Shown here one piece after another: positions 16,419 to 25,736 of a stretch of DNA of 64,000 bases. A program made the translations under genes and the position numbers. The DNA is from Marinibaculum sp040216765. Its GTDB lineage: Bacteria > Pseudomonadota > Alphaproteobacteria > Ferrovibrionales > Ferrovibrionaceae. The stretch lies in NCBI GenBank assembly GCA_040216765.1, contig JAVJON010000068.1, positions 1 through 64,000 of the forward strand. Direction: 5' to 3'. The notes under the pieces were generated by a model. The model was not told the origin of the DNA. It did not search any database and was given only the letters and a program-made list of their open reading frames with translations. Positions within the stretch are counted from its first letter, which is position 1, and each line of letters begins with the position of its first letter.

Positions 16419-16878
16419 GCCGGTCATCCGCCGGGCGATCGGTGCCGTTCTGCTGCTGGCGGTCGCGGCCGGCGGCCTGCCGGCGGACGCGGGCGAGGCG
16501 ATGGACCGCCGGGTGGACCTGTCGGTGCAGGCCCGGGTCGAGGGCGACGCCCTGCACGTGCGGGGCCGCGCGACGGTGCCCGATGGCGCGCTGATCGTCT
16601 TTGCCGCCCGGCGGGTCCAGGCGCCGGTGCGCCGCGCGATGGGCTATGCCCGGGTCGCCGGCCATGGCTATGCCGCGGCGCTGGACATCGCCGGCTGGCC
16701 GCCGGGCGATATCGTGGTCGATGCGCATTTCCAGATGATGCTGCCGGATCGCAGCCAGCCCGCCGCGCTGCAGGCGCTGTACGGCGCCAGTGGCGAGCGG
16801 ATGACAGGCCCCGGCGTGGTGGAAGGCGGCGGCGGCTTCCGTGCCGCCATCGCTTCCACCGTCGCCGGCAGGCCCTGA
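16318..16878 (+). CDS. hypothetical exported protein
   Basis: The frame shows strong coding bias from about 16423 to its stop. Residues from 16423 read as a classic signal peptide (Arg-Arg, then AIGAVLLLAVAAGG, then a small-residue cleavage site ADAGEA), yet no ATG, GTG or TTG sits right in front. The ATG at 16318 lies inside the AraC gene, and the ATG at 16501 has a GGGCGAGG leader but loses the signal. The mature part (about 125 residues) is predicted mostly beta (LSVQARVEGDALHVRGRATV). No family recognised. The start remains unresolved; a rare ATC start at 16426 is possible. Confidence 0.45.
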   Translation: MPRRAISPASSSSRSASARPVTAGRRCAPARNGRPVIRRAIGAVLLLAVAAGGLPADAGEAMDRRVDLSVQARVEGDALHVRGRATVPDGALIVFAARRVQAPVRRAMGYARVAGHGYAAALDIAGWPPGDIVVDAHFQMMLPDRSQPAALQALYGASGERMTGPGVVEGGGGFRAAIASTVAGRP

Positions 16879-17266
16879 CCGCCGCGCGGCGGAGCGGCAT
16901 CACCGGCGATTCCCCGGGTTCGCGGCGGCCGTCCGGGGGCCGGGAAGGCTCCCGCAGGTCGCGCCATGCGCCGCTGCCCGCCATGAGCGGCGCGATGGCC
17001 GTTTCCGGAGGGTTTGGGAGCCTGCTTTCGCTGCGGATGGAAGCAGCGCGGCCGAATCTGTAACCTTCGCACCGAATCAGTCGCCGCCGGCGGGGGGAAC
17101 CGCCCCGATCCGGCCGGCGGGTCTGCGGTCATGGCGAAGGGGTGGCTGAGGGCATGGCGTCGGTCGAGGCGGCAATGGGGCGGCGGGACGGCCGGCCATC
17201 CTGTGTTGCTGGGCCCGTTCCGGCTGGCAGGTATCCTGGTCTCGCCGTCGGCGCGGGTGCGGGGCG
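16879..17266. other. 388-base gap without a gene
   Basis: No frame here has both coding bias and a plausible start. A locally AT-richer patch (17050-17090) is the best place for the promoter of the downstream kinase operon, but I see no convincing -35/-10 pair or operator. GC-rich short inverted repeats around 17085-17125 (CCGCCGGCGGG/CCGGCCGGCGGG) may form stems. Confidence 0.3.
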
Positions 17267-20200
17267 ATGAAGGCCCAACTCGGTCAACGGGTGGAGCTTC
17301 TGCTCGGCGCGGCGCTGGCGGCGATCCTGGGGGCCACGTTCTTCGCCGACCTGGTCCTGCCGCTCGGCACCGCGGTCTGGGTCGTCTACCTGCTTCCCGT
17401 TGCGCTGGCCTATCTGGCATCCCGGCCGCTGGTGCCGCCGCTGCTTGCCCTGGTTGCCACCGCGCTGATGATCGTCGGCTACCACTTCGCCCCGGCCGGG
17501 GTGGAGCTGGATGTGGCCCGGATCAACCGCGGCTTCGGCGTCGTCACCGCCTGGGTCATCGGGGCGACGGGCTTCCTGTACGTCCGGACCAAGCTGGCCG
17601 TGCAGACGCAGGACTGGCTGCAGGCGGGGCAGGTGGGCCTGTCGCGTCGGATGGGCGGCGACCAGGCGCTTGGCCAGCTCGGCGAGAATGTCCTGCGGTT
17701 CCTGGCCGAGTATCTCGGCGCACAGGCCGGCCTGTTCTTCGTCCGCGAGGGCGAGGCGTTCCGCCGCCAGGGCGCCTATGGGGTGCCGGCCGAGGCCCAG
17801 GTCGTCGACGGCTTCCGAGACGGCGACGGCCTTTTGGGCCAGGCGGCGAAGGACGACCGCAGCTTCCTGCTGTCGGACCTGCCCGACGACATCCTCTATT
17901 TCGGCACCGGCATGGCCCGGGGAAAACCCAGGCATCTGCTGGTGGCGCCGGTGAAGGCCGATGGCGTGGTGAATGCCGTCGTGGAACTCGGCTTCGTCGG
18001 CCCGGTCGGCCATGACGCGCTCGCCCTGCTGGAGCGGGTCTCGCAATCGGTCGGGGTCGAGGTGCGCTCGGCCATGTATCGCGGGCGCCTGCAGGAGCTT
18101 CTGGAAGAGACCCAGCAGCAGACCGAGGAGCTGCAGGCGCAGAGCGAGGAGCTGCAGACCACCAACCAGCAGTTGGAGGAGCGCAGCCTGTCGCTGCAGG
18201 AGTCGCAGTCGCGGCTGGAACAGCAGCAGACCGAGCTGGAGCAGACCAATACGCAGCTGGAGGAACAGGCGCAGATGCTGGAAAGCCAGCGCGACGATCT
18301 GGCGCGCACGCAGGCGGACCTGCAGGCCCAGGCGGGCGAGCTGGAGCTTGCCAGCCGCTACAAGTCCGAGTTCGTCGCCAACATGTCGCACGAACTGCGG
18401 ACGCCGCTGAACTCGTTGCTGATCATGGCGCGGCTGCTCGGCGACAACCGCGACGGCAATCTCACCGCGGAGCAGGTCCGCTATGCCCGGACCGTGGAAT
18501 CCTCCGGCAACGACCTGCTGGCCCTGATCAACGACATCCTCGACATTTCCAAGATCGAGGCCGGGCGCCTCGAACTGCAGCTGCACCGGGTGCGGATCTT
18601 GCCGCTGCTGGACAAGCTGACCGCGGGATTCGCGGAAGCAGCCGCGCAGAAGGGGCTGGTCCTGCGCAGCGAGGCCGGTGCGGATGCCCCTGCCGATCTG
18701 GAAACCGACCCGCAGCGGCTGGAACAGGTCCTCAAGAACTTCCTCTCGAACGCGGTCAAGTTCACCGCGCGGGGCGAGGTCGTCCTGCACGCAGCCAGGG
18801 GCGGGGCGGGGCGGATCGCCTTCACCGTCCGCGACACCGGCATCGGCATCGAGGCGGACCAGCAGCAGAGCATTTTCGATGCCTTCCGGCAGGCCGATGG
18901 CACCATCAACCGGAAGTATGGCGGCACCGGCCTGGGACTTTCCATCTCGCGCGAACTGGCATGGCTGCTCGGCGGAGACATCGAGGTGGACAGCAGGCCG
19001 GGGGAGGGCAGCGCCTTCACCCTGGTGTTGCCGGAGACCTACGACCCTGCCCTTGTCCGCTCGCGCCCGGCAGGAGCGACTGCCCCGATCACGGCAGAGG
19101 TCGTGCCGGCCGGCGCCGCACCGGCGGCGCCGGACACAGGGCCGGCCGGTCCGGCGGTCCCGCGGCTCGCCGGCGAGCTTGTCGACGACCGCGAATACCT
19201 GACCGGCGACAGCCGGATCATCCTGGTGGTGGAGGACGACGACGCCTTTGCCCGGATCCTCTACGACCTGGCGCACGAACTGGGGTTCAAATGCCTGGTC
19301 GCGCGGACCGCGGACGAAGGCGTGGTCGTCGCGCGCCAGTACCTGCCGCACGCCATCATTCTGGACATCGGCCTGCCCGACCATACCGGGCTTTCCGTTC
19401 TGGACCGTCTGAAGCGCGACCTGCGCACCCGGCATATCCCGATTCATGTGGTGTCGGTCGCCGACTACATGCAGACCGCGCTGTCCTTCGGCGCGGTCGG
19501 CTACATGCTGAAGCCGGTGAAGCGCGAGGCCCTGGCCCAGGCCCTGGAGGGCCTGGAGACCCGGTTTGCCCACCGGCTGCGGCGGGTGCTGATCGTCGAG
19601 GACGATGCGGCTCAGCTGGAAAGCCTGCAGCAGCTGCTGGCCTCGCGGAACGTCGATGCGGTGGGCACGCGGACGGCGAAGGACTGTCTCGCCATGCTGT
19701 CCGCGGAGACCTTCGACTGCATGGTTCTGGACCTGAGCCTGCCGGACGCATCGGGCTTCGAGGTGCTGGAGGAGCTCAGCGGCAACGAGGCCTTCTCGTT
19801 CCCGCCGGTGATCGTCTACACCGGCAGGGACCTGTCGACCGACGAGGAACTGCGGCTGCGGAAGTATTCCAAGTCGATCATCATCAAGGGCGCGAAGTCG
19901 CCCGACCGGCTGCTGGACGAGGTGACCCTGTTCCTGCACCAGGTCGTGGCCGACCTGCCCGAACGGCAACAGAAGCTGTTGGCCAAGTCCCTGAACCGGG
20001 ATGCCGCCCTGGAAGGCCGCTGCATCCTGGTGGTCGAGGACGATGTCAGGAACGTCTTCTCGCTGACCAGCATTCTCGAGCCGCATGGCGTCGCGGTGCT
20101 GATCGCCCGCAACGGGCGCGAGGCGCTGGATATGCTGGAGACCGCCGCGACGGCGGGTGGCCGGCCCGTCGACCTGGTGCTGATGGACGTGATGATGCCC

Positions 20201-20398
20201 GTCATGGACGGCCTGACCGCAATCCGCGAAATCCGCTCCCGGGCGCACTGGCGGAGCCTGCCGGTCATCGCCCTGACCGCCAAGGCGATGCCGAGCGACC
20301 AGGAGCAGTGCCTGGCCGCCGGCGCGAGCGACTACCTGGCCAAGCCGCTGGACGTGGACAAGCTCCTGTCCCTGGTCCGCGTCTGGATGCCGCGATGA
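17267..20398 (+). CDS. hybrid sensor histidine kinase with GAF, coiled coil and three receiver domains
   Basis: A 1043-residue membrane kinase. Residues 1-110 hold about four membrane helices without a periplasmic sensor. A GAF-like domain spans about 125-270, then a long Gln/Glu-rich coiled coil (about 277-365). The HisKA domain carries His375 in NMSHELRTPLN; the ATPase has NAVKFTA, DTGIGIE and GGTGLGLSIS. Three receivers follow, with phospho-acceptors Asp700 (LDIGLPD), Asp822 (LDLSLPD) and Asp974 (MDVMMPVMDG). The layout resembles multistep phosphorelay kinases of stress or cell-cycle circuits. No Hpt domain is present, so a separate one would be needed. A CheR gene follows by 12 bases. Confidence 0.93.
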   Translation: MKAQLGQRVELLLGAALAAILGATFFADLVLPLGTAVWVVYLLPVALAYLASRPLVPPLLALVATALMIVGYHFAPAGVELDVARINRGFGVVTAWVIGATGFLYVRTKLAVQTQDWLQAGQVGLSRRMGGDQALGQLGENVLRFLAEYLGAQAGLFFVREGEAFRRQGAYGVPAEAQVVDGFRDGDGLLGQAAKDDRSFLLSDLPDDILYFGTGMARGKPRHLLVAPVKADGVVNAVVELGFVGPVGHDALALLERVSQSVGVEVRSAMYRGRLQELLEETQQQTEELQAQSEELQTTNQQLEERSLSLQESQSRLEQQQTELEQTNTQLEEQAQMLESQRDDLARTQADLQAQAGELELASRYKSEFVANMSHELRTPLNSLLIMARLLGDNRDGNLTAEQVRYARTVESSGNDLLALINDILDISKIEAGRLELQLHRVRILPLLDKLTAGFAEAAAQKGLVLRSEAGADAPADLETDPQRLEQVLKNFLSNAVKFTARGEVVLHAARGGAGRIAFTVRDTGIGIEADQQQSIFDAFRQADGTINRKYGGTGLGLSISRELAWLLGGDIEVDSRPGEGSAFTLVLPETYDPALVRSRPAGATAPITAEVVPAGAAPAAPDTGPAGPAVPRLAGELVDDREYLTGDSRIILVVEDDDAFARILYDLAHELGFKCLVARTADEGVVVARQYLPHAIILDIGLPDHTGLSVLDRLKRDLRTRHIPIHVVSVADYMQTALSFGAVGYMLKPVKREALAQALEGLETRFAHRLRRVLIVEDDAAQLESLQQLLASRNVDAVGTRTAKDCLAMLSAETFDCMVLDLSLPDASGFEVLEELSGNEAFSFPPVIVYTGRDLSTDEELRLRKYSKSIIIKGAKSPDRLLDEVTLFLHQVVADLPERQQKLLAKSLNRDAALEGRCILVVEDDVRNVFSLTSILEPHGVAVLIARNGREALDMLETAATAGGRPVDLVLMDVMMPVMDGLTAIREIRSRAHWRSLPVIALTAKAMPSDQEQCLAAGASDYLAKPLDVDKLLSLVRVWMPR

Positions 20399-20410
20399 GG
20401 AGGCAGGCGG

Positions 20411-21271
20411 GTGGCCCGGCCGGTTGAGGAGATCGAACTCGAGCTTTTCCTGGAGGCGCTCCACCAGCGCTACCACTACGACTTCCGCGGCTATTCCCGC
20501 ACCTCGATCGCCCGCCGCCTGGCGCAGGCGCGGCAGCATTTCGGCTGCCGCAGCCTGTCCATGCTGCAGGACCTCGTGCTGCACGAGCCTGCGGCCGTGC
20601 CAACGCTGCTGGATTTCCTGACGATCCAGGTCAGCGAGATGTTCCGCGATCCGCCCTATTTCCGGGCGCTGCGGGAAACGGTGGTTCCGCACCTGCGGAC
20701 CTATCCCTCGCTGAAGGTCTGGGTCGCCGGCTGCGGCGACGGCGAGGAACTCTACTCGCTGGCCATCCTGTTCCGGGAGGAGGGGCTGGAGGATCGGACG
20801 ATCTTCTATGCCACCGAGATCAATCCCGCTGCACTGCAGCGGGCGGAGGCGGGTGTCTACGACCTGAAGCGGATCCCCAGGTTCACCGAAAGCCACCGGG
20901 CATCGGGTGGCAGATTCTCGCTCTCCGACTACTATACTGCCGCTTATGGCGCTGCCGCCTTCGACCGCAGCCTGCGCGCCCGTACCGTGTTTGCCGGGCA
21001 CAGCCTGGTATCGGATCAGGTCTTCGCCGAGGTGCACCTGGTGTCCTGCCGCAACGTCCTGATCTATTTCGACCGCGACCTGCAGGATCGCACCGTCGGC
21101 CTGTTCCGGGATTCGCTTGTGCATGGCGGCTTCCTGGGCCTCGGATCGCAGGAGACCCTGCGGTTCAGCCGTCACGCGCAGGAATTCGCCAGCTACGACC
21201 CGGGCGCCCGCCTCTATCGCAGGGCGGTTGCCGGTCATGCGGTTCGGGAACCCGGCCATGCCTTTGCATGA
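20411..21271 (+). CDS. cheR: CheR-type protein-glutamate methyltransferase
   Basis: A 286-residue SAM-dependent methyltransferase. The N-terminal helical domain contains YHYDFRGYSRTSIARRL; the catalytic domain has FLTIQVSEMFRDPPYF, the SAM-binding KVWVAGCGDGEELYSLA, and LVSCRNVLIYFD, all CheR signatures. It starts at GTG 20411 behind GAGGAGGCAGG. Genes of this form sit beside hybrid kinases rather than chemoreceptors in many alphaproteobacteria, where they are thought to modify sensor proteins or membrane receptors. No CheB follows. Its 3' end overlaps the next kinase by 14 bases. Confidence 0.93.
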   Translation: MARPVEEIELELFLEALHQRYHYDFRGYSRTSIARRLAQARQHFGCRSLSMLQDLVLHEPAAVPTLLDFLTIQVSEMFRDPPYFRALRETVVPHLRTYPSLKVWVAGCGDGEELYSLAILFREEGLEDRTIFYATEINPAALQRAEAGVYDLKRIPRFTESHRASGGRFSLSDYYTAAYGAAAFDRSLRARTVFAGHSLVSDQVFAEVHLVSCRNVLIYFDRDLQDRTVGLFRDSLVHGGFLGLGSQETLRFSRHAQEFASYDPGARLYRRAVAGHAVREPGHAFA

Positions 21272-23141
21272 CACCGTGAAATTCCTTCTGGTCGACGACC
21301 TGGAAGAGAACCTGATGGCGCTGGAAGCCCTTCTCCGGCGCGACGGGCTGGACCTGTTCAAGGCCAAGTCGGGCGCCGAGGCGCTGGAACTGCTGCTGCA
21401 GCACGAATTCGCGCTTGCCCTGCTGGACGTCCAGATGATGGGCATGGACGGCTTCGAACTGGCGGAGCTGATGCGGGGGACGGAGCGCACCCGGCGGGTC
21501 CCGATCATCTTCCTGACCGCCGTCGCCACCGACGAGAAGCGCAGGTTCCGGGGCCACGAGGCCGGTGCGGTGGACTATCTGCTGAAGCCGCTGGATCCGC
21601 AGCTGCTGGCCAACAAGGCGAACGTGTTTTTCGAGCTGGGCTGCCAGCGACAGGAGCTGGCGCGCCAGCGCGACGAGCTGCGCACCACGGCGGACCAGCT
21701 CTCCTCGGCGCTGTCGCGGCTGCAGGCCCATGGCAACAATTCGCCGCTGGCCCTTGTGGAGTTCGACCCCGACTACTGCCTTCGGGCCTGGTCGCAGGGC
21801 GCTGAACGGATGTTCGGCTGGCGCGCCGGAGAGGTTGTCGGCCTCCAGGCGGCGGAACTGCCATGGACGGGGCGCGACGCGGGTTCCGCCCTGCCTGTCT
21901 TCACCGCAGAGATGATCGCGGCAGGGGAGGTCCGGACCGTGCATGCCGGCCATGCCTATCGCAAGGACGGCACCGTGGTGACGTGCGAATGGTACAGCTC
22001 CGCCCTGTTGGATGGCGCCGGCCGGCTGGTCTCGATCAGCTCGCAGATCCTCGACGTCACCGAGCGCAAGCGTGCCGAAGAGACGCAGCAACTGCTCATC
22101 GGGGAACTCAACCACCGGGTCAAGAACATGCTTGCCACCGTGCAGGCGATCGCGAACCAGACCCTGCGCTATGCCCCGGACCCGGCCACCTTCGCCGCCG
22201 ACTTCTCCGGCCGGCTGCAGGCGCTGGCACGGGTCCATTCGCTGCTGAGCGAGGGGACCTGGAAGGGGGCGCGGCTGGCCGGCCTGATCAGCGACCAGTT
22301 GAGCCTGGGCACGATCGACGGCCATCGGCTGACCGCCTCGGGCCCGGAACTCTGGCTGGCACCGCAGCAGGCGCTGCACCTGGCGCTGATCCTGCACGAG
22401 CTCAGCACCAATGCGAACAAGTACGGCGCGTTGTCGGTGCCGCACGGACAGGTATCGCTGGATTGGACGATCGAGGATTCGCGCTTGCGGCTGCGCTGGA
22501 CCGAGCATGGCGGGCCGGCGGTCAGCGCGCCGTCGCGGCGCGGCTTCGGCACGGCCCTGATCGAGCAGAGCGCGAGGGCGGAGAGCGGCGCGGCCCATGT
22601 CTCGTATCGCAGCGAGGGAATCGCCTGGGAGATCGAGCTGGCATTGCCGGAGGACCGCATGGCTGCCCCGGCGGCGCCGGCGATCGCGGCCGCGGCACCG
22701 GCCGACATGCCGCCGCCGCCGCCGGTCCCGCGACCGATCGCCGGCCGGCGGTTCCTCGTTGTCGAGGACGAGCCGATGGTGGCGCTCGAAGTGGCGACGG
22801 CGCTGCAGGATGCCGGCGCCAAGGTGGTGGGCCCGGTCGGCACGGTCGGAGACGGCCTGGACCTCATCGAACGCATCCAGCTCGACGGGGCGCTGCTGGA
22901 CGGCAACCTGCATGGCGAGCCGGTGGACGCGCTGGCGGCAGCGCTGACCAGGCGCAAGGTGCCGTTCATGTTCGTGACCGGATATGGCAGGGAAACCCTG
23001 CCGCAGGCCTTCGGCGCAGCCCTTATCCTCGGCAAGCCCTTCTCGTCCGTCGATCTGGTGGAGGCCGCGACGCAACTGGTCCGGCCGTCGGGCAGCGTGG
23101 TGCCGCTGCGGCAGCAGCTGCCGGTCAGCCGGTCTTCATGA
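21258..23141 (+). CDS. REC-PAS-HWE histidine kinase-REC hybrid
   Basis: A 627-residue soluble kinase. The N-terminal receiver has Asp57 (LLDVQMMGMDG); a PAS domain spans about 165-275. The HWE kinase core carries His286 in ELNHRVKNML, HELSTNANKYGAL as its N box, and LRWTEHGGP, which supplies the Trp-X-Glu of the HWE class. A Pro-rich linker leads to a C-terminal receiver with Asp548 (ALLDGNLHG). HWE kinases with receivers often feed the general stress response (PhyR-type) in alphaproteobacteria. It overlaps cheR by 14 bases, so the three genes form one signalling operon. A start at ATG 21237 is the alternative. Confidence 0.92.
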   Translation: MPLHDTVKFLLVDDLEENLMALEALLRRDGLDLFKAKSGAEALELLLQHEFALALLDVQMMGMDGFELAELMRGTERTRRVPIIFLTAVATDEKRRFRGHEAGAVDYLLKPLDPQLLANKANVFFELGCQRQELARQRDELRTTADQLSSALSRLQAHGNNSPLALVEFDPDYCLRAWSQGAERMFGWRAGEVVGLQAAELPWTGRDAGSALPVFTAEMIAAGEVRTVHAGHAYRKDGTVVTCEWYSSALLDGAGRLVSISSQILDVTERKRAEETQQLLIGELNHRVKNMLATVQAIANQTLRYAPDPATFAADFSGRLQALARVHSLLSEGTWKGARLAGLISDQLSLGTIDGHRLTASGPELWLAPQQALHLALILHELSTNANKYGALSVPHGQVSLDWTIEDSRLRLRWTEHGGPAVSAPSRRGFGTALIEQSARAESGAAHVSYRSEGIAWEIELALPEDRMAAPAAPAIAAAAPADMPPPPPVPRPIAGRRFLVVEDEPMVALEVATALQDAGAKVVGPVGTVGDGLDLIERIQLDGALLDGNLHGEPVDALAAALTRRKVPFMFVTGYGRETLPQAFGAALILGKPFSSVDLVEAATQLVRPSGSVVPLRQQLPVSRSS

Positions 23142-24006
23142 TCTCCGCCGCCGTTGCCCGCGGGTCGCGCGGCAGCCAGCGGCCCGCCTCCACCGTGGCG
23201 ATGAACTCGCGCAGCAGCAGGTTGAACAGCTCCGGCTCTTCCAGGTTCAGGGCATGGCCGGTCTTCGGCAGGACGGCCAGGCCACAGGCCGGCAATGTCC
23301 GCTTCAGGAACAGGCCGGGCTGCAGGCAATGGTCGTCCTCGTCGCCGACCATCACCAGCGCCGGCACCTGCACACCGGCGATCTGCGCCTCCAGGTCGTA
23401 GAGCGAGGGCCGGCCGCCCTGCACGCCGCGCATGGTGCTCGCCGCGCCGAGGTCGGAATGCCGCGCCAGCCGGTCGACGGCCTCGCGCCAGCCGCGGGGA
23501 TCCTTGTTCTGGAACTGCACTCGCGCGGCGGCCAGGCCATAGATCTCCGCGAAACCTTTCGCGCCCAGGCTCTCGAATTGCCGCGCGGCGTCCTGCGCGG
23601 CCTGCCGGAACTGCGCCTCCATGGCCTTCTCCGCGCCATAGCCGGCGCCCGCGATGGTCAGCGACAATGCGCGCTGCGGCGCCGTCATTCCCAGATGCAG
23701 GGTGGCGAACCCGCCCATCGACAGGCCGACGATATGCGCGCGGTCGATCTCCAGGTGATCCATCACCGCCAGGATGTCGGTGACCGCGATCGCCTGGGAA
23801 TAGGCGCCGGGATCCGCCGGCACGTCCGACGGCGGATAGCCCCGGGCGGCGAAGGCGACGCAGCGATGGCGCCGTGCGAAGGCGCGCATCTGGGGCTCCC
23901 AGGCCTCGTGGTTGCCGGCGAATTCATGCACGAAGACGATCGGGCTGCCCTGTCCCGCCTCCTCGACATAGAGCCGGGTGCCGTCGCTGGCGATGGCATG
24001 GGTCAT
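23125..24006 (-). CDS. alpha/beta hydrolase (Ser nucleophile)
   Basis: A 293-residue alpha/beta hydrolase with VFVHEFAGNH as oxyanion region, nucleophile elbow GLSMGG (Ser about 96), acid in GDEDDHC and catalytic His in KTGHALNLEEPELF. It is of the small esterase/lactonase type; the substrate is not recognisable. Its 3' end overlaps the convergent kinase gene by 17 bases. It lies 11 bases downstream of the broken AMP nucleosidase gene on the same strand, so both may share a transcript. Confidence 0.88.
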   Translation of the reverse strand: MTHAIASDGTRLYVEEAGQGSPIVFVHEFAGNHEAWEPQMRAFARRHRCVAFAARGYPPSDVPADPGAYSQAIAVTDILAVMDHLEIDRAHIVGLSMGGFATLHLGMTAPQRALSLTIAGAGYGAEKAMEAQFRQAAQDAARQFESLGAKGFAEIYGLAAARVQFQNKDPRGWREAVDRLARHSDLGAASTMRGVQGGRPSLYDLEAQIAGVQVPALVMVGDEDDHCLQPGLFLKRTLPACGLAVLPKTGHALNLEEPELFNLLLREFIATVEAGRWLPRDPRATAAEIMKTG

Positions 24007-24017
24007 GGGCGGGCTCC

Positions 24018-25505
24018 CTATTGGAACGCCACTTCCGCAAGGCTGCGCAGCTTGCGGGAGTGAAGGCGTTCGCGTTCCTGGCGCTGCAGGATTGCCAGCG
24101 CCATCAGGCCGATCTCCAGATGCTGCGCGACCCGCTGGCGGTAGAAGCTGCCGGCCATTCCCGGCAGCTTCAGCTCGCCGTGCAGCGGCTTGTCGGAGAC
24201 GCAGAGCAGGGTGCCGTAGGGCACCCGGCAGCGGAAGCCGTTGGCCGCGATCACCGCCGCCTCCATGTCCAGCGCGATGGCGCGCGACTGCGACAGGCGC
24301 TGCACGATGGCGTCATGGTTGCCCAGCTCCTAGTTGCGGTTGTCGACGCTGGCAACGGTGCCGGTGCGCATCACCTTCTTCAGTTCGTAGCCGGCCAGGC
24401 CGGTGACCTCCGCCACCGCGCGTTCCAGCGCCACCTGCACCTCGGCCAGCGGCGGTATCGGCACCCATGGCGGCAGCTCGGCATCCAGCACATGGTCGTC
24501 GCGCACGTAGCCATGCGCCAGGACATAGTCGCCCAGCTTCTGGCTGTTCCGCAGGCCGGCGCAATGGCCCAGCATCAGCCAGGCATGCGGCCGCAGCACC
24601 GCGACATGGTCGGTCATCGTCCGCGCATTCGACGGGCCGGCACCGATATTGATCATGGTGATGCCGCGATTGCCGGGCGCCACCAGGTGATAGGCCGGCA
24701 TCTGCGGCAGCCGCGGCGGCGGGCTGCCGCTGACGGCCACCGTGCCGTCGCCGGTGGCGGCGGCGGCGATCGTGTCGCCGGGGCCGACGAAGGACAGGCC
24801 GCCCTCGGCGGACGCGGCGATGCGGCCATGGGCGATCTGCTCGAACGCCTCCACGTAGAACTGGTAGTTGGTGAAGATCACGAAATTCTGGAAATGCTTC
24901 GGGCTGGTGCCGGTGTAGTGCAGCAGCCGGTGCAGCGAATAGTCGGTGCGGGCGGCGCGGAACAGGGCAAGCGGCGCCGCCGATGCCGGCGAGGCGGGCA
25001 GCGCCCCGTCGACGATGGCATCGTCCATGTCCGCCAGGTCGGGCACGTCGAACAGGTCGCGCAGCAGCCCCTCCGCCGGTGCCGCAGCGTCGCGCTGCAG
25101 CGCCTCGGTTTCCAGGCTGATGTCGCGCCGATAGGCGAAATGGACCGGGATCGGCTCCAGCGATTCGCCGATCTCCACCGGCCCGCCGTGATTGGCCAGC
25201 AAGAGGCCGATCTGCTCCCGCAGGTAGGCGCCGAACAGGTCCGGCCGGGTGATCGTCGTCTCATGCGCGCCGGGATGCGACAGGAAGCCGTAGGCCAGGC
25301 GCGAATCCACCAGCGCATGGGACCGGGTCACGATCCGCACGAACGGGTAGGTGGCCCGCACCTTCTCCGCCGGCGGCCGGCCGCCGAGCCAGTCCTCGAA
25401 CTGCTGCCGCAGGAAGGCGGTGTTGCGCTCGTAGATCTCAACGAGCTGGGCCACCGCGGCGGCGGCGTCGGTGAAGGCCTGCGTCTCGATCGGCGGTGGC
25501 TGCAT
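24018..25505 (-). pseudogene. amn: AMP nucleosidase, interrupted by an amber codon
   Basis: Read through, the frame encodes 495 codons, close to the 484 residues of E. coli Amn, which hydrolyses AMP to adenine and ribose 5-phosphate. The first 391 residues hold the N-terminal regulatory domain and much of the catalytic domain (INIGAGPSNARTMTDH, LMLGHCAGLR). A TAG at 24330-24332 replaces the Trp of the conserved DRNWEL motif; the same frame then continues with perfect family sequence (RAIALDMEAAVIAANG, VPYGTLLCVSDKPLHGE, LHSRKLRS). The missing 103 residues carry the substrate-binding ME and Asp motifs, so the truncated product should be inactive. A sequencing error or stop suppression are alternatives. 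Confidence 0.85.
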
Positions 25506-25650
25506 GCTCCGGCCCGCTGTCTGGAACCAGGCCCGGCAGGGCGCCGGGCAAGGGGATCCTGTCCGACGCCGATGCTATGGGCCGCGGACATCGCACGGAA
25601 GGGGCGGCCGGCCGGGCAGGCGCCTTGCCAGCCCGGCCGGCGGCCGGGGC

Positions 25651-25689
25651 ATGCAATGTTTGCATGGCATAATTGATATGTAAAATATC
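25651..25689. promoter_or_regulatory. two inverted repeats in the AT-rich amn/XRE intergenic region
   Basis: ATGCAA-TGT-TTGCAT (25651-25665) is a perfect 6+6 inverted repeat, and GATAT-GTAAA-ATATC (25675-25689) a perfect 5+5 one. They lie in the most AT-rich part of this region, between the divergent amn and XRE-sulP genes. TTGCAT (25660) and TAAAAT (25681) could serve as -35 and -10 boxes with a short 15-base spacer. They are candidate operators for the small XRE protein encoded just downstream. Confidence 0.45.
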
Positions 25690-25736
25690 ATAATACACTT
25701 TCAGACACCTTATCGCGATATATGGAGCTGGTGAGG

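Noticed and set aside
17085..17125. GGAAC box as an EcfG (general stress) promoter of the kinase operon
   Set aside because: GGAAC at 17097 lacks the CGTT -10 partner at 16-17 bases.
17129..21529. Minus-strand open frame of about 1466 codons opposite the hybrid kinase and CheR genes
   Set aside because: Long antisense frames arise from the very high GC3 of the sense genes. The product is rich in Gly, Gln, Arg and His without domains, and the sense strand has clear kinase and CheR motifs.
24018..24305. C-terminal part of amn as an independent small gene from GTG 24305
   Set aside because: The frame is continuous with the upstream part apart from one stop, and no ribosome binding site supports a separate start.
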